The notes under the pieces: model-generated
What the model saw: the letters and a program-made list of their open reading frames with translations, nothing else
What the model was told of the DNA's origin: nothing
Database searches by the model: none
Shown: piece by piece, positions 42,713-43,507 of the stretch
How the letters are laid out: each line of letters opens with the position of its first letter
Position numbering within the stretch: position 1 is the first letter of the stretch
Translations under genes and position numbers: made by a program
Origin: Verrucomicrobiaceae bacterium
Lineage (GTDB): Bacteria; Verrucomicrobiota; Verrucomicrobiia; Verrucomicrobiales; Verrucomicrobiaceae
Direction of reading: 5' to 3'
Length of the DNA stretch: 43,507 bases
NCBI GenBank assembly: GCA_027489965.1
Contig: JAIXZA010000047.1
Location: 1 to 43,507, forward strand

Positions 42713-43432
42713 ATGATCTTCAAGGCTTTAAATCTGACCGCAGGGCTTTTTATCTTATGCGGAACTTTCGTTTATGCTCAGTTTGAGATAATCGTCGATC
42801 CACTCCAGCATCTTGGCTACGTGGGATCTGATTTTTCACTTTCCGTATCTGTTCCTGAGAACGATGGATACGCGCGTTACCAGTGGATTAAAGATGGGGC
42901 AGTTATCCCAGGGGCCACTTCTTTTGAATATGTTAAATCAACGGTTCGTCCCCAAGATGCGGGGAACTACCAAGTCCGAGTCATGCTTGAAGATGGACGC
43001 TCAATTACCAGTAAAAAAATTCCTGTTGTACTTGGATTGAGTTCGCAGAACTATAGTATATATGTTGATCGCAGGCCCATCACTCTGCGAACTCGCTTTT
43101 GGGGACCCGGACCTGTGAAAGTGCGCTGGGAAGATAGAAACTATAGATCAGGCGGAATTCTCAAGGATAATTGGTGGATACGCGGAGCAAGCACGAAAAC
43201 ACTCCAATTACTTTCTTCAGATCTGCTACCAAGAGCAATACAAAGTAGTATTTCATTGAATGATGAGTCTTTGGTATTGGATACATTCGACATCGAAAAA
43301 TCCCCAGGAGTCAGGCCGTTTTTTTTCATTTCATCGGCTGATGATATTGTGCAAATTGGAGATCCGTTAAACAATCCGAAATACAGTATTGAGGTGGACC
43401 CCGAAATTCGGGCCAGTAGTGAAGTTATGTGA
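42713..43432 (+). CDS. Secreted Ig-like domain protein, possibly truncated
   Basis: A 239-residue protein beginning with a signal peptide (FKALNLTAGLFILCGTFVYA). Residues about 25-105 form an Ig-like domain: YARYQWIKDGAVIPGATSFE and DAGNYQVRVMLEDGRS hold the Trp and the YxV-type turn; the usual paired cysteines are absent, as in many bacterial Ig-like modules. The remaining half is beta-rich without clear homology. In this phylum such modules usually occur in large surface proteins. The 239 residues stop abruptly at SSEVM, and base use is more AT-rich than that of its neighbours, so it may be a shortened copy or a recently acquired gene. Confidence 0.7.
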   Translation: MIFKALNLTAGLFILCGTFVYAQFEIIVDPLQHLGYVGSDFSLSVSVPENDGYARYQWIKDGAVIPGATSFEYVKSTVRPQDAGNYQVRVMLEDGRSITSKKIPVVLGLSSQNYSIYVDRRPITLRTRFWGPGPVKVRWEDRNYRSGGILKDNWWIRGASTKTLQLLSSDLLPRAIQSSISLNDESLVLDTFDIEKSPGVRPFFFISSADDIVQIGDPLNNPKYSIEVDPEIRASSEVM

Positions 43433-43449
43433 TTATAGTGATTACAGTC

Positions 43450-43465
43450 TTGGGGAGCACCCCAA
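43450..43465. other. Perfect hairpin TTGGGG-AGCA-CCCCAA
   Basis: A 6-bp perfect stem with a 4-base loop, 17 bp beyond the Ig-like gene. There is no T-run. It could end that transcript or belong to the end region of an insertion sequence that begins near here. Confidence 0.45.
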
Positions 43466-43479
43466 AAGACCAAAACCTA

Positions 43480-43507
43480 ATGAAAGCCAAACGTAAAAGA
43501 CACGATG
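43480..43507 (+). CDS. Possible start of an IS3-family transposase OrfA (cut by window edge)
   Basis: Nine codons from the ATG at 43480 read MKAKRKRHD before the window ends. This basic opening resembles IS3-family OrfA proteins, whose start is often MKxKRKRHxxEFK. The adjacent hairpin and the AT-rich neighbour fit an insertion-sequence boundary. With nine residues the identification is weak. Confidence 0.35.

Overview
The window looks like a stretch of chromosome from a Verrucomicrobiota bacterium (Prosthecobacter/Verrucomicrobiaceae-like), possibly a planctomycete relative. This is inferred from gene content, not from an rRNA sequence. The hints are the density of Cys-type sulfatases, DUF1080 (3-keto-glycoside hydrolase-like) proteins, Tat-exported Gfo/Idh/MocA oxidoreductases, DUF993, NHL and PQQ-like propellers, and secreted Ig-like proteins, beside ordinary housekeeping genes. 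The DNA is moderately GC-rich and densely coded. Most true starts are internal ATGs that begin a signal peptide, and few have a strong Shine-Dalgarno sequence.

Layout. 1-2913: the N-terminal part of an AraC-type regulator leaves the left edge, divergent from a large secreted protein of unknown function. 3028-8132: a glycolate-oxidase-like FAD dehydrogenase, a class A PBP whose transpeptidase SxxK motif is missing, and a MidA-type methyltransferase. 8176-16803: a DUF1080 protein, ComEC, a VF530 DNA-binding protein, a spermidine-synthase-like protein, RecN, the RNase P RNA gene and an IlvD-type dehydratase. 16804-18743: a PQQ sugar dehydrogenase and MnmM.

18751-31747 is the most distinctive region: ten consecutive minus-strand genes, several overlapping by ATGA or separated by 10-45 bp. 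In transcription order they are a cytoplasmic Gfo/Idh/MocA enzyme, DUF993 aldolase-like protein, secreted DUF1080, Tat-exported Gfo/Idh/MocA, secreted concanavalin-like protein, secreted NHL protein, secreted pectate-lyase-like protein, sulfatase with C-terminal EF-hands, second sulfatase, and PQQ-like propeller. I read it as a carbohydrate-degradation locus combining beta-elimination, desulfation and oxidation/3-keto-glycoside cleavage. A KDG-kinase-like gene (35920-36996) and an SDR-ROK-SIS operon (42507 down to 39949) could process the products.

31939-43507: a small membrane protein, a secreted lactonase-type propeller, a TPM protein, a hybrid histidine kinase, KdgK, a ParC/GyrA-type topoisomerase subunit with a small membrane protein behind it, a frameshifted ORF, the SIS/ROK/SDR operon, and an AT-richer Ig-like protein followed at the right edge by what may be the first codons of an IS3-type transposase.

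Two families of short dispersed inverted repeats lie between genes: CGCTAAT units with roughly 11-bp spacing (11938-12045, 40745-40820) and GGCTTTAGC...GCTAAAGCC hairpins (30531-30594, 31877-31928). Three of the four supply the stop codon of the neighbouring gene. No tRNA, rRNA or CRISPR array was recognised. Apart from the stretch holding rnpB, no gap exceeds 300 bp; the largest empty ones are 23149-23428 and 42508-42712, where I see no gene (the latter contains only a promoter-like sequence next to the Ig-like gene).
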